Assembly (NCBI RefSeq): GCF_021347895.1
Contig: NC_067113.1
Span: 8,227,489 to 8,291,488, forward strand
Source: Acanthochromis polyacanthus
Lineage: Eukaryota; Chordata; Actinopteri; Pomacentridae
Direction: 5' to 3'
Length of the DNA stretch: 64,000 nucleotides
The position numbers and the translations under genes were made by a program. Below are positions 62,345 to 64,000 of this stretch, in pieces; position 1 is the first letter of the stretch, and every line of letters starts with the position of its first letter. Under the pieces are notes generated by a model. It ran no database searches, was not told the origin of the DNA, and was given only the letters and a program-made list of their open reading frames with translations.

Positions 62345-62875
62345 AAGCACAGCGCTAGAAAATGTATCATCAACTGACTGGCTCTTACAGGTAAGCAGAG
62401 AACTTAGCTGCTCACAGACTTGGGAAATGGAACAGGGAGGCTTGGTGGAAGGCAACGACATGTGGCTTGCGAGGTAGTCGGGGAACCGAACAGGTGCCGC
62501 TGGAATGGAGGGAAACCAGGTGGTCCGTGGTGGCATCAACAGTGTAATGCTGAAGAGTTGATGGAGGACAGAAAGATCCAGGTAGGCCAGGTGTGGGGCA
62601 GGAATCCGGGTGGAGCGGCGAGGAGGCATGGATCCAGGCTGAGAACAAAAGAGAGATCAATGAGTTGCAGGGTAACACAAAGAGGCTGGAGAGAACTAGA
62701 GTCGGTACTGTCTAGGTAGATCAACGATTCGGCGACGAGTCATGGCAGCGTCTGTAGGAGAGTGTGGGTAGATGATCACTCCCATCTGCTTGCCTGTCAC
62801 TTCTGCTGATTACTATTGGCAGTACCTGTCCTCATGCCACACACCGTGCAACCACCCACCTAGGGAGAAACAGAA
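62345..62875. repeat. Unclassified GC-richer block, possible retroelement piece
   Basis: On the minus strand it reads like a spliceable or coding retroelement segment ('gccgaatcgttgatctacctag', 'cagcctggatccatgcctcctc'), with a long open frame (62171-62629) that starts MPPRRSTRIPAPH. No reverse transcriptase, protease or integrase motif is seen. The frame reads through into the SINE-like copy, so at least that part is spurious. Confidence 0.3.
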
Positions 62876-63040
62876 AGGAGGGGAAGGAAACGGATAACAA
62901 TTTAAAAAACACAAATTCAGTCTTCAAGACTTTTATTCATAGCAAAGCAGAGGAACCCAATCTGTAAACCAACGGCGTGGAGATTCCCTCATCATTATTG
63001 CTCTTCAGAATTGTTCAGTGAGCAGAGTCACAGGAGAGCA
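62876..63040. other. Non-genic DNA
   Basis: Nothing recognised. Confidence 0.45.
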
Positions 63041-63236
63041 GGTGTGCTCGAGCTGCAGCACATAGCGAGGGGTGGATCAATCGCATGTTCTAGAGGAAAA
63101 AACAGTATAGTTACATCTAAGCCATTCAAAGAAAGAAACGGATCATTTTCATGGAAATATAAACTTCTAAATATGTAACTTTGATACAGAGATGAGTTTT
63201 TAGCGGTTTAATCAATGACTGGAGAGGGACTTTATG
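63041..63236. repeat. Dispersed repeat Y, copy 2
   Basis: Colinear with 51471-51687: 'ggtgtgctcgagctgcag', 'tagttacatctaagcc', 'tttcatggaaatataaacttctaaatatgtaac', 'ggtttaatcaatgac', 'gggactttatgag'. Confidence 0.7.
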
Positions 63237-63510
63237 AGTGAGGAAATTGAAATATAAAATGTTTATGGATAATGCTATCCAACAAATCCAGCTGTGCAGT
63301 AAAATGAGCATTAAAATTAAATGTTCCCTGTGGGGTTTTTAACCTCTACTAGCAGTTTGAAGAAAAGTTTTACAAGTAGTTCTTCATTTTGTTGTTTATG
63401 TATGTATGTGCAGGGATGTAGAGGCAGCTGCAAATGGAAGTGGATACAGCAGTAGACACTAAACACTGTTTAATCAAGCCACCGCTTAAATGGGTTAAAT
63501 GGCTCCTTGT

Positions 63511-63833
63511 TTTTCTGTGGTTCCCCGGTGGTGGAACGAGTTACCAAACTCTCTTAAATCTGCAGAATCCCTCTCAGTCTTTAGTGAAGAGCTGGATCTT
63601 TAGTCTTTTCTTAAACACCTTTGCACCTGACAGACTGCAAAAAGCAAAATAAATAAATAAAAATTAAAAAATTCCTGCTACCTCCCGCACTGCCTGTAGA
63701 CAGCAAGGTCCTGTCACACTTAAATTCATTTTATGGCCCTTATCCAGGCTGTTTTCTCCTGACTAGATCCTTGCTTGTGTTTTATCTCCTCTCAGATGTA
63801 AGTCGCTTTGGATAAGCGTCTGCTAAACGAAAT
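63511..63833 (+). mobile_element. 3' end of an L2-type LINE
   Basis: The plus frame at 63511-63620 reads FSVVPRWWNELPNSLKSAES then LSVFSEEL, one stop, and SFLKHLCT. This is the C-terminus of the reverse-transcriptase ORF in L2-like LINEs ('WNELP.SLR.A.SLS.FK..LKTHL'). The 3' untranslated region ends with GTCGCTTTGGATAAGCGTCT then GCTAAACGAAAT, the tail typical of fish L2 elements. Upstream parts are missing, as expected of 5'-truncated retroposition. Confidence 0.78.
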
Positions 63834-64000
63834 TCTAGAATTGCAGAATATGTATGAGGTCGCAAATGTGCCTGCTGGTTTCACATTGTTCTGCTGATGA
63901 ACAGTTGTTGGCAGTAATGAGTCAAGGAATGAGCCGGCAAAAGCAAAGAAGACTGAAGTAAACATGAATACAGAAAAAATGCAGGGTTTAAATGACTGAA
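63834..64000. other. Non-genic DNA
   Basis: Nothing recognised. Confidence 0.45.

Noticed and set aside
62171..62629. 152-codon minus frame as a gene
   Set aside because: Its C-terminal part reads through SINE-like copy G and it contains no recognisable domain.

Overview
The window reads as a piece of a teleost (probably percomorph) chromosome. The evidence is the mobile elements: Tc1/mariner copies with CACTACC-type ends, a ZBED-type hAT relic, L2/Rex1-like LINE relics, a tRNA-headed SINE with the 3' body usual in spiny-rayed fish, and very long CA/GT microsatellites. Base composition is AT-rich by eye. No host protein-coding exon, tRNA, rRNA or CRISPR array can be supported, and almost all open frames here are chance frames or transposon remnants. 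It is best described as a gene desert or a long intron. Species and locus cannot be named from the sequence alone.

Layout. 1-13.4 kb: mostly unique DNA, broken by microsatellites (AT, CATA, CA, GT, TA), one 13-bp minisatellite and one LINE/SINE 3' tail. 13.4-22.9 kb: repeat-rich, with three copies of a SINE-like family (one with a perfect 11-bp target duplication, one split by another retroelement), a 79-bp miniature mariner-type element, a TTAA-flanked piggyBac-like element, and a tRNA-derived SINE. 22.9-36.5 kb: mostly unique, with a 308-bp element that has a perfect 9-bp target duplication and a telomere-like core, a non-autonomous Tc1-like element, a decayed LINE reverse transcriptase, and a CpG-rich 507-bp candidate element. 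36.7-41.4 kb: a dense transposon cluster with a 1.08-kb long-inverted-repeat element flanked by ATCT, a 1.64-kb hAT element with a perfect 8-bp duplication and a broken ZBED-like transposase, and a 45-bp near-perfect palindrome. 45.9-48.5 kb: two Tc1/mariner elements 39 bp apart in opposite orientation. The first has a DD38E transposase whose catalytic part is interrupted by one stop; the second has lost its catalytic domain. 50.5-64 kb: more SINE-like copies, two unnamed dispersed repeats, a second Tc1-like short element, a 1-kb AT-rich inverted-repeat element, and the 3' end of an L2-type LINE.

How the parts work together: there is no operon or gene system. The history is one of repeated insertion by cut-and-paste elements (Tc1, hAT, piggyBac-like, and unclassified ones with 9-bp and 4-bp duplications) and by retroposons. 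All autonomous copies are now broken. The most interesting items are the structurally defined but unclassified elements, where ends and target duplications can be read directly, and a few short coding-like stretches I could not assign.
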